Shown piece by piece: positions 6,834 through 15,436 of a stretch of 64,000 nucleotides of DNA. A model generated the notes under the pieces. That model worked only from the letters and a program-made list of their open reading frames with translations. It did no database searches and was not told the origin of the DNA. Origin of the DNA: Glycomyces sambucus. Lineage in GTDB: Bacteria > Actinomycetota > Actinomycetes > Mycobacteriales > Micromonosporaceae. The DNA is taken from assembly GCF_900102815.1 (NCBI RefSeq), contig NZ_FNGF01000011.1, positions 1-64,000 of the forward strand, in the 5' to 3' direction. The translations under genes and the position numbers were made by a program. Within the stretch, counting starts at the first letter, position 1, and every line of letters begins with the position of its first letter.

Positions 6834-7922
6834 ATGTCTGAGTTCAAGCCCGGCCTCGAGGGCGTCATCGCCTTCGAAACCGAGATCGCCGAGCCTGACA
6901 AAGAGGGTGGTTCGCTCCGCTACCGCGGGGTGGACATCCAGGACCTGGTAGCGCAGAGCACCTACGGCGACGTATGGGGACTCCTCGTGGACGGGAAGTT
7001 CGGAAGCGGCCTGCCCGCCGCTGAGCCCGTGCCGGTCCCGGTCTCCTCCGGCGACACCCGCGTCGACGCCCAGGCCGCGGTCGCCATGCTCGCCCCCTAC
7101 TGGGGCCTGAAGCCGCTGCTCGACATCGACGACGAGACCGCCCGGGACGATCTCGCCCGAGTGTCGGTCACCACTTTGTCCTTCATCGCCCAGTCCGCCC
7201 GCGGATCGGGCCGCCCGGCCGTGCCCCAGTCGGAGATCGACAAGGCCGAGACCATCACCGAGCGCTTCATGCGCCGCTGGCGCGGCGAGCCCGACCCGGC
7301 CCACGTCAAGGCCGTCGACACGTACCTGATGTCGGCCGCCGAGCACGGCATGAACGCCTCCACCTTCACCTCCCGCGTGGTCGCCTCCACCGGCGCCGAC
7401 GCCGCCGCCGCGATCTCCTCGGGCATCGGCGCGCTGTCGGGCCCGCTCCACGGCGGCGCCCCCTCCCGCGTGCTCCACATGATCGAGGGCGTCGAGAAGT
7501 CCGGCGACGCCGAGGGCTACGTCAAGAACCTGCTGGACTCGGGCGAGCGCCTCATGGGCTTCGGCCACCGCGTCTACCGCGCCGAGGACCCGCGCTCGCG
7601 CGTGCTCCGCGCCGCCGCCAAGGCCCTGGGCGCCCCCCGCTACGAGGTCGCCGAGGCCCTGGAGTCCGCGGCCCTCGCCGAGCTGCGCGCCCGCAAGCCC
7701 GACCGCGTGCTCGCCACCAACGTCGAGTTCTGGTCCGCCGTGCTCCTCGACTTCGCCGAGGTCCCCGCCGAGCTGTTCACGCCGATCTTCACCTGCGCCC
7801 GCGTGGGCGGCTGGAGCGCCCACATCCTCGAGCAGAAGAAGCTCGGCCGGATCGTGCGCCCCTCCGCGACCTACGTCGGCCCCGGCCCGCGCGGCCTCGA
7901 CGAGGTCGAGGGCTGGCAGTAG
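6834..7922 (+). CDS. Citrate synthase (citrate synthase 2 type)
   Basis: A 362-aa citrate synthase condensing acetyl-CoA and oxaloacetate, the entry step of the TCA cycle. Catalytic and substrate histidines are visible at His171 (AAEHGMNASTF), His206 (GPLHGGAP) and His245 (MGFGHRVY). The position usually holding the catalytic Asp reads NVEFWSA, so Glu298 replaces Asp; I recall the same Glu in mycobacterial CitA-type enzymes, so it may be a subfamily trait. C-terminal ARVGGWSAHILEQ carries the conserved Arg. The start has AGGAG 8 bp upstream. A 14-bp hairpin follows the stop. The distant class I fumarase gene at 58.4 kb acts in the same cycle. Confidence 0.93.
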   Translation: MSEFKPGLEGVIAFETEIAEPDKEGGSLRYRGVDIQDLVAQSTYGDVWGLLVDGKFGSGLPAAEPVPVPVSSGDTRVDAQAAVAMLAPYWGLKPLLDIDDETARDDLARVSVTTLSFIAQSARGSGRPAVPQSEIDKAETITERFMRRWRGEPDPAHVKAVDTYLMSAAEHGMNASTFTSRVVASTGADAAAAISSGIGALSGPLHGGAPSRVLHMIEGVEKSGDAEGYVKNLLDSGERLMGFGHRVYRAEDPRSRVLRAAAKALGAPRYEVAEALESAALAELRARKPDRVLATNVEFWSAVLLDFAEVPAELFTPIFTCARVGGWSAHILEQKKLGRIVRPSATYVGPGPRGLDEVEGWQ

Positions 7923-7938
7923 CCGGAACCGCTTCCGG

Positions 7939-7970
7939 AGCGGCCCGCACCCCGCCGGGTGCGGGCCGCT
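7939..7970 (+). terminator. Hairpin after citrate synthase
   Basis: Perfect 14-bp arms (AGCGGCCCGCACCC / GGGTGCGGGCCGCT) with a 4-nt loop, 16 bp after the stop codon, followed by TCGCGTCC rather than a T-run. Confidence 0.75.
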
Positions 7971-8041
7971 TCGCGTCCGGGCCCGGCGCGCGTGCGGGAT
8001 AGGATCGGGCCGGAACCCGAGACCACCCGAACGAGACCGCC

Positions 8042-10063
8042 ATGCCCTCCCCCCGGCCACCGCACCTGCGCCGCCGCGACCTCCTGGTCGGCGGCCTCGC
8101 CGGGCTGGCCGTGACCGCCGCGGCGGCCGAGTCCACCCGGTCCGTGTGGGACGCCGCCACCGGCGCGTCCTTCCCCGAGCCGCCCCGCACCGGCCCCGTC
8201 CACCTGCAGATCGGCGCCCACGCCGACGACTGCCTGTACTTCGTCAACCCCCGCGTCGCCCGCCTCCTGGACGACGGCGCGGACCTGTGCACCGTGGTCC
8301 TCACCGCCGGCGAGGCCGACGGGCGCAACACGTGGGACACCGCGGCCCCCGTCGACTACGCCGGGTACGCCGCCGCGCGCGGCAACGGCCTGCGCCGCGC
8401 CTACGCGCGCATGGCCCTCGGCGACCCCGACGCCCCCTGGGACCGGAGGCGGGCGACCCTCGACTCCGGCCAGGACGTCGAGCTGTGCGTCCTGCGCGAC
8501 CGCCCCGGCGTGCACCTCGTGCTCTGCTCGCTATGGACGAACCTCGGGCGCGTCACCGGCGAGTTCACGCGGCTCCTCGCCCTGTGGGAGGGCCGCCTCG
8601 ACGCCGCCGCGGTCCTCGCGCCCGCCGACTCGCCGCTCACCTCCGAGTCCACCGTCGACCGCGCCACCGTGCGCGCCAGCCTCGTCGAACTGCTCGAACG
8701 GTACGCACCCGTCGCGGTCAACACCCTCGACCCCGACCCCGACCCGGTCGCCGGCGAACGGCTCGGCGCCGAGCAGGACGGCTTCTCCGACCACATCGAC
8801 CACACCGCCGCCGCCCTGTTCGCCTGGGACGCCGTCACCGCCTGGGGCGGCGCGAAGGCCGTCGAGTCCTGGCGCGGCTACTACAACCGCCGCTGGCCCG
8901 GCAACCTCGGCCCCGCCGACCTCGACGCGAAGGGCGCCGCCCTCGACGCCTACGCGTGGGCCGACGGCGGCGGCTGCGGCCACGCCGCCGGATGCGGCGA
9001 CCGCCTCATCGTCGGCCCCGGCGCCGGCACCACCTACGGCCACGCCACCCACCCCCGCTACACGCAGGCCGTCGCGGCCGTCGACCGCGACGGCGAGATC
9101 CTGCCCGCCGCCGTCCGCGGCGACCGGGCCGCGATCCTCCGCGGCGGCGCCTGGGAGGACCTCGGCGGGCCCCCGCTTCTCCCCGCGCTCACCCGCGCCG
9201 GCAACCGCCTCTACGCGATCGGGCCCGGCTTCACGCGCGACCCCGCAGGCCACGTGCGCGACCTCCACTGCCTCGACCTCGACACCGGCGAATGGACCGA
9301 CCTCGGCAACCCCGCCGGGACCGGCGGCCCCGCCCGCACCGTCGGCCAGCCCGCCGCCGCCGACGACGGCACCACCGCCGTCGCCTGCCTGCGCCACCCC
9401 GACGGCGGCCTCGCCGTCCGCACCCGCACCGGCACCGCCTGGAGCGCATGGACGCACCTCGACGGGCCCCCCGTCCACGAGGCGCCCGCCGCGTACGGCG
9501 CGGCCGGCGCGTTCACCATCGTCGCCGCCACGCCCGGCAACACCGCCGCCTGGGAGGGCGACGGCACCTCCTGGACCCGCCGCGACCTCGACCTGCCCGG
9601 GCCCGACGGCGCCGTCCACATCCCCGCGAGCGCCGTCACCGCCGCCCAGGGCCCCGACGGGCGCGCCGTCATCGCCTCCCGCGCCGCCGGCAGCAGCGAC
9701 GTCGTCCTCCACTACGGACAGGGCGAGACGTGGACCGGGACGGTGGTCCCCCTCGAAGGCGGGCTCCTCGCCCCCGCACTCGCCATCGGCCCCGACGGGG
9801 CCCTCGCGGTCGCCTGCGACGACGGCAGCGGCGCCCCCGCCGTCCTCGTCCTCGCCCTCGCCGACCTCGACCACGGCGGCCCGTACACGCTCCTGTCGCG
9901 GCCGTGGACCCGCGGCGACGTCACCGTCCTCAAGCGCCCCGCGGCCGCGTTCGGCTCCGACGGGACGCTGCGCCTGTGGGCGCTCGCGGCCGACGGTGAA
10001 CTGTGGACGGCGCAGGCCGGGCCCGGCGCGCCGCCGCCCGTCGGCTGGGCGCCCGCGGCCTGA
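8042..10063 (+). CDS. Tat-exported PIG-L/LmbE family deacetylase with C-terminal propeller
   Basis: A 673-aa protein. The N-terminus (HLRRRDLLVGGLAGLAVTAA) is a twin-arginine signal, so it is probably secreted or lipid-face located. Residues about 52-290 are a PIG-L/LmbE zinc deacetylase domain: metal motif AHADD at 59-63 (usually AHPDD) and a second motif DHIDH about 180 residues later. Such enzymes remove acetyl groups from GlcNAc-type substrates. The C-terminal about 330 residues are repeats with AAILRGGAWEDLGG-like blocks, resembling a beta-propeller lectin. A secreted amidohydrolase acting on cell-wall or environmental glycans is plausible; the substrate is unknown. No operon partner. 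Confidence 0.8.
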   Translation: MPSPRPPHLRRRDLLVGGLAGLAVTAAAAESTRSVWDAATGASFPEPPRTGPVHLQIGAHADDCLYFVNPRVARLLDDGADLCTVVLTAGEADGRNTWDTAAPVDYAGYAAARGNGLRRAYARMALGDPDAPWDRRRATLDSGQDVELCVLRDRPGVHLVLCSLWTNLGRVTGEFTRLLALWEGRLDAAAVLAPADSPLTSESTVDRATVRASLVELLERYAPVAVNTLDPDPDPVAGERLGAEQDGFSDHIDHTAAALFAWDAVTAWGGAKAVESWRGYYNRRWPGNLGPADLDAKGAALDAYAWADGGGCGHAAGCGDRLIVGPGAGTTYGHATHPRYTQAVAAVDRDGEILPAAVRGDRAAILRGGAWEDLGGPPLLPALTRAGNRLYAIGPGFTRDPAGHVRDLHCLDLDTGEWTDLGNPAGTGGPARTVGQPAAADDGTTAVACLRHPDGGLAVRTRTGTAWSAWTHLDGPPVHEAPAAYGAAGAFTIVAATPGNTAAWEGDGTSWTRRDLDLPGPDGAVHIPASAVTAAQGPDGRAVIASRAAGSSDVVLHYGQGETWTGTVVPLEGGLLAPALAIGPDGALAVACDDGSGAPAVLVLALADLDHGGPYTLLSRPWTRGDVTVLKRPAAAFGSDGTLRLWALAADGELWTAQAGPGAPPPVGWAPAA

Positions 10064-10173
10064 CCTGCCGGTCCTCGCGTCCCAGCCTGCGGCCGGGCCG
10101 GTACCGCGCGATCACGCCCCGCAGGCCCGGGTTTACAGTGAGGCCCAGGACCGACCCAGATGGGAGCCTTACC

Positions 10174-11289
10174 GTGACCGACCAGATCACCATCCCCGCA
10201 GAGCTGCTGCCCGCCGACGGGCGCTTCGGATCCGGCCCCTCCAAGGTGCCGTCCGAGGCCATGAGCGCGCTGTCCGGTCTCGGCAGGTCCGTCATGGGCA
10301 CCTCCCACCGCCAGAAGGCCGTCAAGTCGCAGGTCGGTCGCCTGCGCGCCGGCCTCGCCGAGTTCTTCGGCCTCCCCGACGGGTACGAGGTCGTCCTCGG
10401 CGTCGGCGGCGCCACCGCGTTCTGGGAGGTCGCCGTGTTCGGCCTCGTCGACGACCGCGCCCAGGCCGCGACGTTCGGCGAGTTCGGGTCCAAGTTCGCG
10501 AAGGCGGTCAAGATCGCCCCGCACCTGGGCGACCCGACGATCGTCACCGCCGAGCCCGGCACCGCCGCGTACCTGTCCTACGAGGAGGGCGTGGACGTCT
10601 ACGCCACCCCGCACAACGAGACCTCCACCGGTGTCGCCGTCGACGTCAAGCGCGTCGCGCACGAGGGCGCGCTCATGCTCCACGACGCGACCTCCGCCGC
10701 CGCGGGCCTGCCGGTCGACCTCACCGAGACCGACTGCTACTACTTCGCGCCGCAGAAGGGCCTCGCCTCCGACGGTGGCCTGTGGATCGCGGTTCTCAGC
10801 CCCGCCGCGATCGAGCGCGCCGAGCGCATCGCCGCCTCCGGCCGGTACATCCCCGCGTTCCTCGACCTCAAGACGGCGATCGACAACTCCCGCAAGGAGC
10901 AGACGTACAACACGCCGGCCGTGGCCACCGTGGTGCTCGCCGCCGAGCAGGTCGACGCGCTCAACGCCGCGGGCGGGCTCGACGCCGCCGCGAAGCGCTG
11001 CGCCGAGTCGGCCGGTGCGATCTACTCCTGGGCGGACGCGAGCGCGTTCGCCACTCCGTTCGTGACCGACCCCTCCCTCCGCTCGAACGTGGTCGCCACG
11101 GTCGACTTCGAGGGCGTCGACGCCGCCGAGATCGCGAAGGTGCTGCGAGCCAACGGGGTCGTCGACACCGAGCCGTACCGCAAGCTGGGCCGCAACCAGC
11201 TCCGCATCGCGACCTACCCGGCCGTGGACCCGGCGGACACCGCCAAGCTCACCGAGGCCATCGACTTCGTGGCCGCGAAGCTCGGCTAG
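10174..11289 (+). CDS. serC: Phosphoserine aminotransferase
   Basis: A 371-aa PLP enzyme converting 3-phosphohydroxypyruvate and glutamate to phosphoserine (serine biosynthesis). The family opening PADGRFGSGPSKVP and the region MGTSHRQKAVK are clear. The PLP lysine is Lys195 in YFAPQKGLASDGG, and the motif TPHNETSTGV binds the cofactor phosphate region. The sequence is of the mycobacterial-type SerC. The GTG start was chosen because the family N-terminus begins there; an upstream in-frame GTG would add 57 unrelated residues. GGGAGCC lies 8-14 bp upstream. It is followed by a palindrome and a pentamer repeat. Confidence 0.93.
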   Translation: MTDQITIPAELLPADGRFGSGPSKVPSEAMSALSGLGRSVMGTSHRQKAVKSQVGRLRAGLAEFFGLPDGYEVVLGVGGATAFWEVAVFGLVDDRAQAATFGEFGSKFAKAVKIAPHLGDPTIVTAEPGTAAYLSYEEGVDVYATPHNETSTGVAVDVKRVAHEGALMLHDATSAAAGLPVDLTETDCYYFAPQKGLASDGGLWIAVLSPAAIERAERIAASGRYIPAFLDLKTAIDNSRKEQTYNTPAVATVVLAAEQVDALNAAGGLDAAAKRCAESAGAIYSWADASAFATPFVTDPSLRSNVVATVDFEGVDAAEIAKVLRANGVVDTEPYRKLGRNQLRIATYPAVDPADTAKLTEAIDFVAAKLG

Positions 11290-11421
11290 CACGACCGCCG
11301 GCTTCGGCCGGCCGGGCGACCCGGCACCCGCATGCCGAGCCGCCCGACCGTCACGACCGTACCGGCGGGGACCGACAACGCCCGCCGCCGAGACCCCTCG
11401 AACCGATCACCGCGCACCGAA

Positions 11422-11445
11422 CGGGCCGGGCCGCGGCCCGGCCCG
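11422..11445. other. 24-bp perfect GC palindrome downstream of serC
   Basis: Bases 11422-11445 equal their own reverse complement (centre CCGCGG). It lies 132 bp after the serC stop and may act as a transcription or mRNA-end barrier. In the rest of 11290-11609 I see no gene, only this palindrome and the pentamer repeat. Confidence 0.5.
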
Positions 11446-11452
11446 ACGCGTC

Positions 11453-11484
11453 GCACTGCACTGCACTGCACTGCACTGCACTGC
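11453..11484. repeat. CACTG pentamer tandem repeat
   Basis: Six consecutive copies of a 5-bp unit (GCACTGCACTGC...) lie 126 bp upstream of the fructosamine kinase-like start. The 5-bp period means a reading frame crossing it would shift on copy-number change, but it appears non-coding here. Confidence 0.9.
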
Positions 11485-11609
11485 GGCGACTCGGTGAAGC
11501 CCCGGCGGGTCGAACGTGGACGGACCGCCTCCTCCCGGTCGCGGCGCCGGCCGTCGCGGCCTTTCGTGCGTGCGCGCGGGCGGCGCCCGGGGCGGCTACC
11601 GTTGGGGGC

Positions 11610-12515
11610 GTGACCACTGCATCGGACGTCGAGCTCCGGCTGCTGCCGCAGCTCATCGAGCACCAGCGGGTGCGCACGACCCCGGTCAAGGCCGGCGACT
11701 TCGCGATGCCCGCCGCGACGCCGAGCGCCGGTTCCGCATCGGCGCAACGGCTCACGTTCGACGACGGCTCGCACCTGTTCGCGAAGTTCACCGAGGGCCG
11801 CACCCCCGGTTACCTCGCCGCCGAGGCCAACGGGCTCCGCTGGCTCGGCGAGGCGACGGGAGCGGCCGTGCCGCTGCTGTACGCCGACGACGCGATGCTC
11901 GTCGAGCCCTGGATCGAACCGGCCGAGCCGACCCGCGAGCACGCCGCCGCGCTCGGGCGCGACCTCGCCCGCATGCACCTCGCGGGCGCCGACGCGTTCG
12001 GCGCGCCCTGGCGCGGCTTCATCGGCGAGACCTTCATGGACAACGACCCGGCCGGGCCGGCCTGGGCCGAGTGGTACGCGGCCAGGCGCATCGCCCCGTA
12101 CCTGGGGCCGTCGCGCGACAACGGGGCGCTCGACGCCGGGGACGTCGCCGCGATCGAGCGGTTCGCCGCGCGCCTCGACCGGCTCGCCGGGCCGCAGGAG
12201 CCGCCCGCGCGCGTCCACGGCGACCTGTGGTGGGGGAACGTCCTGTGGGGAGAGGAGCGGGCGTGGCTCATCGACCCGGCCGCGCACGGCGGCCACCGCG
12301 AGACCGACCTGGCGAACCTGCGCCTGTGGGGCGGGACGCCGCTGCTGGAGACCGTCCTCGCCGCGTACGACGAGGCCGCGCCGCTCGCCGACGGCTGGGA
12401 GGAGCGCACGCCGCTGCACCAGGTCTTCCCGCTCCTGGTCCACACCACGCTCTTCGGCCGCCCGTATCGCTCCCAGCTCATGGGACTCGTGTCTCACTTT
12501 ACGAAACTGTCATAG
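11610..12515 (+). CDS. Fructosamine kinase family protein
   Basis: A 301-aa protein kinase-like phosphotransferase. The N-lobe carries an FAKF lysine motif (SHLFAKFTEGR), and the catalytic loop is RVHGDLWWGNVLW with HGDLW as in fructosamine-3-kinases. The metal-binding motif reads LIDPAAHGGHRETDLA, again typical of the family. Known relatives phosphorylate ketosamines on glycated proteins or small amines, triggering deglycation. The GTG start gives a normal family length; a weak GGGGG lies just before it. Only 20 bp separate it from moaA, so the two could be co-transcribed, though no functional link is evident. Confidence 0.85.
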   Translation: MTTASDVELRLLPQLIEHQRVRTTPVKAGDFAMPAATPSAGSASAQRLTFDDGSHLFAKFTEGRTPGYLAAEANGLRWLGEATGAAVPLLYADDAMLVEPWIEPAEPTREHAAALGRDLARMHLAGADAFGAPWRGFIGETFMDNDPAGPAWAEWYAARRIAPYLGPSRDNGALDAGDVAAIERFAARLDRLAGPQEPPARVHGDLWWGNVLWGEERAWLIDPAAHGGHRETDLANLRLWGGTPLLETVLAAYDEAAPLADGWEERTPLHQVFPLLVHTTLFGRPYRSQLMGLVSHFTKLS

Positions 12516-12535
12516 TGGGGGACTACGCTCGAAGC

Positions 12536-13579
12536 ATGCCTGCACCGATCCCCGCACCCGGCGCCCCCGAGGCCCGTGCCCAGGGCCCCGGCGCCCTGCG
12601 GGACCGGCACGGGCGCGTCGCCGCGGACCTCCGCGTCTCCCTCACCGACCGGTGCAACCTGCGCTGCACCTACTGCATGCCCGAGGCCGGGCTGCCGTGG
12701 CTCCCCAAGCCCACGCTCCTCACCGACGACGAGGTCTCGCGCCTGGTCCGCATCGCCGTCGGCGACCTCGGCGTGCGCGAAGTCCGCTTCACCGGCGGCG
12801 AACCGCTGCTGCGGCCGGGCCTCACGGACATCGTCAGGGAGGCCGCGGCCCTGGAGCCGCGCCCCGAGATCTCCTTGACCACCAACGCGATCGGCCTCGA
12901 CCGCCTCGCGGAGGCCTTGGTGGGCGCCGGGCTCGACCGGATCAACGTCTCGCTCGACACGCTCGACCCCGCCACGTTCAAGGAGCTCGCCAAGCGCGAC
13001 CGCCTGGAGGCGACGCTGCGCGGCATCGCGGGCGCGGCCGCCGCCGGGCTCGCCCCCGTCAAGATCAACACCGTCCTCATGCGCGGCGTCAACGACGCCG
13101 AAGCGCCCGCGCTGCTGCGCTTCGCGGTCGAGCACGGCTACGAGCTGCGGTTCATCGAGCAGATGCCCCTCGATGCGGCCGGGGTGTGGCGCCGGGACGA
13201 GATGGTCACGGCCGCCGAGATCCTCGACGCGCTCCGCGCCGAGTTCGACCTCGCGCCCGATCCGGCGCACCGCGGCTCGGCCCCGGCCGAGACGTGGCTG
13301 GTCGACGGCGGGCCCGCGAAAGTGGGCGTCATCGGCTCGGTCACGCGCCCGTTCTGCGGCGACTGCGACCGCACCCGGCTCACCGCCGACGGGCAGGTCC
13401 GCAACTGCCTGTTCGCGCGTGGCGAGACCGACCTGCGCGGGCTCATGCGCGAGGGGGCGTCCGACGCGGAGATCGCCGGGCGGTGGCGCGAGGCGATGTG
13501 GGGCAAGCTGCCCGGGCACGGGATCGACGACCCGTCGTTCCTCCAGCCCGCGCGGCCGATGTCGGCGATCGGAGGCTGA
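12536..13579 (+). CDS. moaA: GTP 3',8-cyclase (MoaA)
   Basis: A 347-aa radical SAM enzyme performing the first step of molybdenum cofactor synthesis from GTP. The SAM cluster cysteines are Cys40, Cys44 and Cys47 (DRCNLRCTYCMPE), followed by the GGEPLLRPG SAM-binding motif. The C-terminal second [4Fe-4S] cluster is visible as FCGDCDRTRLTADGQVRNC, and the protein ends in Gly-Gly (SAIGG), the conserved C-terminus needed with MoaC in other bacteria. Start: ATG with GGGGGAC about 14 bp upstream. moaD follows 2 bp later. MoaC and MoaE are not in this window. Confidence 0.95.
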   Translation: MPAPIPAPGAPEARAQGPGALRDRHGRVAADLRVSLTDRCNLRCTYCMPEAGLPWLPKPTLLTDDEVSRLVRIAVGDLGVREVRFTGGEPLLRPGLTDIVREAAALEPRPEISLTTNAIGLDRLAEALVGAGLDRINVSLDTLDPATFKELAKRDRLEATLRGIAGAAAAGLAPVKINTVLMRGVNDAEAPALLRFAVEHGYELRFIEQMPLDAAGVWRRDEMVTAAEILDALRAEFDLAPDPAHRGSAPAETWLVDGGPAKVGVIGSVTRPFCGDCDRTRLTADGQVRNCLFARGETDLRGLMREGASDAEIAGRWREAMWGKLPGHGIDDPSFLQPARPMSAIGG

Positions 13580-13581
13580 GG

Positions 13582-13821
13582 GTGGTCACGGTGCGGTACT
13601 TCGCGGGCGCGAAGGCGGCCGCGGGACGCGGCGAGGAGCAGGTGAGCGCCGCCGACGTCGGCGAGCTCAAGACGGTCCTGGCGCAGCGGCACGGCCCGCT
13701 GCTCGACAAGGTGCTGTCGGCGTCGACGCTGCTGGTGGACGGCCTGGCCGCGAAGGACCCGGCCACGGTGCTCCCCGCGGGGGTCACGGTCGAGGTGCTG
13801 CCGCCCTTCGCGGGCGGGTGA
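13582..13821 (+). CDS. moaD: Molybdopterin synthase small subunit (MoaD)
   Basis: A 79-aa ubiquitin-like sulfur carrier. It starts VVTVRYFAGAKAAAGR, the family's first beta strand, and ends LPPFAGG with the Gly-Gly tail that is thiocarboxylated and inserts sulfur into precursor Z. GTG start with GGAGG 6 bp upstream, 2 bp after the moaA stop, so the two form an operon. The large subunit MoaE must be encoded elsewhere. A MobA-like protein occurs about 20 kb downstream. Confidence 0.93.
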   Translation: MVTVRYFAGAKAAAGRGEEQVSAADVGELKTVLAQRHGPLLDKVLSASTLLVDGLAAKDPATVLPAGVTVEVLPPFAGG

Positions 13822-14147
13822 GACCGGGCCGCGGCGCCGGTGCGCGGGGTGCGCGGCTGCGGCGGGGCCGCGAAGGCCCGGCGATCGAGCGGACCGTGAT
13901 CGGAAGTTCCGGCATACGGCGGAGCCGCGGCGGGGCGGTCGGTGGGCTGCGCGGGCGGCGAAATGTGAAAGCGGATATTCCGGATTTGTCCTGCACGGAC
14001 GCCCCTATCCATGACCGTACGCCAGGGGTACGACACGGTGCGCTTCCTTCATGTTCGGTCGGGTCGGGGGGCGGATCGGGGCGGGGGTCGGGGGGCGGGG
14101 CGGGAGGCGCCGGTTCGTGCGCGTCGCCTGTCTGCGAGGATGCATGT
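13822..14147. other. Intergenic region with G-rich tract
   Basis: No gene seen. Bases 14058-14104 on the plus strand form runs of G (GGGTCGGGGGGC..., GGGGCGGGGGTCGGGGGGCG) with at least five G-tracts, giving G-quadruplex potential just upstream of the UvrD-like gene. Around 13960-14000 the sequence is less GC-rich (GAAATGTGAAAGCGGATATT) and may hold the promoter. Confidence 0.5.
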
Positions 14148-15344
14148 GTGCGCCGTCCTGATGAACGAAAGCAGCCGCAGGTGGCGTCACCGCTGTTCGA
14201 GCTCTCGGCCGACATGCGGACCACCGCCGAGCGGCGCCGCCGCTCGCACCGGCCCCATTCCAGATACGTCCGCGAAGCCGTGCCCATGCCGGAGCCGGCG
14301 CTGACGACGCGGACGCCCGACCCGTGGCTGGACTCCGCCCCGCTGCTCACCGGCATGGACGAGGTGGGCGCGGGCCTGCTCGACTCCCTCGACGCGATGC
14401 AGCGAGTGGCCGCCTCCGCCGGCCGCGGGCCGCTGCTCATCAACGCCTCGCCCGGCACCGGGAAGACCCACCTGCTCATCCGCCGCACCGCGTACCTGGT
14501 GCAGGAGCTGGGCGTGCCCGCGCGGCAGTGCCTGGTGCTGGCCGCCTCGACGCCGGGCGCCGCGCGCATCCGCCGCGAGCTGGGCGCGCTGCTGGGCCGC
14601 GAGGCCGCCGCGATCACCGTCGCCGAGTTCGACGACTTCGCCGCCGCCGCCCCGCCCGAGCTGGGGCACCTCTTCATCGACGACCTGCCGCGCATGCCCA
14701 TGCGCCTGTTCCGCCAGCTCACCGACCACCGCGGGCCGGAGTCGGACGTGACCGCCACCGGCGACCCGGACTCGGCGCTGTGCACCGGCGAGCCGGCCGC
14801 GTTCGCCGCGTTCGGGGAGCAGTTCCCGCAGGCGCACGTGATGCGCCTGTCGCGCAACCACCGCAGCCCCGCCGCCGTCCTCGTCGCCGCCTCGCAGGTG
14901 ATCGAGCCGATCAGCCGCGTCCCGGGCCGCCTCGTGCAGCCCGAGCGCCCGGCTCTGGAGGGCTCGGGGATCGGCCGGTACTTCGCGGTCGACGCCGACG
15001 ACGAGAAGCACTTCGTGGCGACCCTCGCCGACCGGCTCGCCGAACTCGGGGTCGAGCCCGACGAGTTCGCGGTCATCGGTCCGGACGGCCTGTCGGTGGC
15101 CGCCGCCGCCGAGGGCGAGTACCGGGTGGTGTGCCTCACGGGCGTCACCGCCGAGGACTGGCCGAACACCGCCGCGGCCCGCCGCGAGCTGTACGTCGCG
15201 CTCGGGCGCACCCGCGACCTCGCCTACGTGTCGCACACCGGCAGCGGATCGCCCCTCCTGGCCGATGTGGACCAGGGACTGTTCAGTCCATTCGGGATGG
15301 TCCCGCAGTTGCACTCGGGCCCTGAGCAGCCGCGACTGCTGTAG
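14148..15344 (+). CDS. Reduced UvrD-like P-loop ATPase
   Basis: A 398-aa protein with UvrD/Rep-like features but about half the normal helicase length. Walker A SPGTGKTH (101-108) is followed by motif Ia-like LVLAASTPGAARI, a Walker B variant HLFIDDLPRMP, motif III-like GDPDSALC, where the usual Gln is missing, motif IV-like LSRNHRSPAAV, and C-terminal VALGRTRDLAYVSH resembling motif VI. The 1B and 2B insertions of true helicases are absent. Helicase activity is therefore doubtful; a regulatory or repair-associated ATPase is possible. Start: GTG with GCGAGGA 7 bp upstream; no alternative has a ribosome site. The MinD-like ATPase gene follows 92 bp later. Confidence 0.75.
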   Translation: MRRPDERKQPQVASPLFELSADMRTTAERRRRSHRPHSRYVREAVPMPEPALTTRTPDPWLDSAPLLTGMDEVGAGLLDSLDAMQRVAASAGRGPLLINASPGTGKTHLLIRRTAYLVQELGVPARQCLVLAASTPGAARIRRELGALLGREAAAITVAEFDDFAAAAPPELGHLFIDDLPRMPMRLFRQLTDHRGPESDVTATGDPDSALCTGEPAAFAAFGEQFPQAHVMRLSRNHRSPAAVLVAASQVIEPISRVPGRLVQPERPALEGSGIGRYFAVDADDEKHFVATLADRLAELGVEPDEFAVIGPDGLSVAAAAEGEYRVVCLTGVTAEDWPNTAAARRELYVALGRTRDLAYVSHTGSGSPLLADVDQGLFSPFGMVPQLHSGPEQPRLL

Positions 15345-15436
15345 CACGGGCGGTCCGACCACGCGGAGTTCCCGCGCGGACACGCGGGCATGGGACACAA
15401 TAGTCGGGTAACCGCCGTCTCACGCTGGGAGTACCG

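Noticed and set aside
10003-10173. Longer serC start
   Set aside because: Adds residues that overlap the deacetylase gene end and match no SerC N-terminus.
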